A stretch of 58,835 nt of DNA from Streptomyces sp. A0642. Its GTDB lineage: Bacteria; Actinomycetota; Actinomycetes; Streptomycetales; Streptomycetaceae. The DNA is taken from contig NZ_SSBL01000037.1 of the NCBI RefSeq assembly GCF_004795105.1, positions 1 to 58,835 on the forward strand, written 5' to 3'. The position numbers and the translations under genes are program-made. A model generated the notes under the pieces. The model saw only the letters and a program-made list of their open reading frames with translations. It ran no database searches and was not told the origin of the DNA. Below, one piece after another: positions 58,809 through 58,835 of the stretch (positions are counted from its first letter, which is position 1; every line of letters starts with the position of its first letter).

Positions 58809-58835
58809 GAGGACGAGAAGGGGGATCGGCGGCCG

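Overview
The window is about 59 kb of very GC-rich DNA. The gene set points to a Streptomyces-type actinomycete: a conservon (cvnABCD), an F420-type PPOX-family protein, a bacterial luciferase-like F420-family oxidoreductase, twin-arginine exported enzymes, frequent GTG starts and ATGA/GTGA stop-start overlaps. No phage, transposase, CRISPR array or plasmid genes are visible. The species cannot be named from the sequence.

Layout. (1) 1-5301, minus strand: a STM4011/4012/4013/4014/4015-type operon with two radical SAM proteins, an alkaline-phosphatase-superfamily hydrolase, an ATP-grasp ligase and an LRR protein. It also holds a 52-codon gene whose head and tail copy the head and tail of the LRR protein. 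It diverges from a two-gene unit (5478-6882), and both promoters resemble the RecA-NDp (PafBC-type) DNA-damage promoter. (2) 7149-11230: TetR regulator, Glu/Leu/Phe/Val dehydrogenase with a palindromic operator, PPOX protein, MBL-fold hydrolase. (3) 11714-16078: conservon with a GAF protein as fifth gene. (4) 16167-17828: split transketolase, then tRNA-Pro(GGG) with its terminator. (5) 18543-20594: Tat-exported GH43 enzyme lying between the tRNA terminator and a second, tRNA-less copy of that terminator. (6) 20422-24629: membrane-anchored HTH protein, L,D-transpeptidase, Tat protein of unknown function, LLM oxidoreductase. (7) 24835-30148: GAPDH, EF-G paralogue, three small or membrane proteins. 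(8) 30307-35768: NTF2-like protein, S66 peptidase, then a FadR-type regulator and lutABC lactate-oxidation operon with matching operators. (9) 35807-43327: sugar ABC transporter, 2-hydroxyacid dehydrogenase and DUF2264 protein with a DeoR/LacI chimeric regulator. (10) 43466-46953: TauE/SafE exporter, APC permease, unknown protein. (11) 47286-51533: FGGY kinase, a 21-bp repeat ORF and two FAD oxidoreductases, resembling a GlpK/GlpA/GlpB pathway. (12) 51542-55325: small membrane protein, DUF309 protein and a large AAA regulator without HTH. (13) 55374-55447: second identical tRNA-Pro(GGG). (14) 55715-58750, minus: FBP zinc-finger protein, Nudix hydrolase, NAD-kinase-like protein and SPFH protein.

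The best candidate for an undescribed system is region 1. The shared (E/D)PW...RYV..SE tail and the shared head of the LRR protein and the 52-residue protein look like recognition or modification sequences for the radical SAM and ATP-grasp enzymes encoded beside them, probably under DNA-damage control. Other notable items are the perfect 8 x 21-bp in-frame repeat at 48716, the compensatory terminator duplication around the GH43 gene, the SPFH/NAD-kinase-like/Nudix cluster, and several promoters placed for leaderless transcripts.
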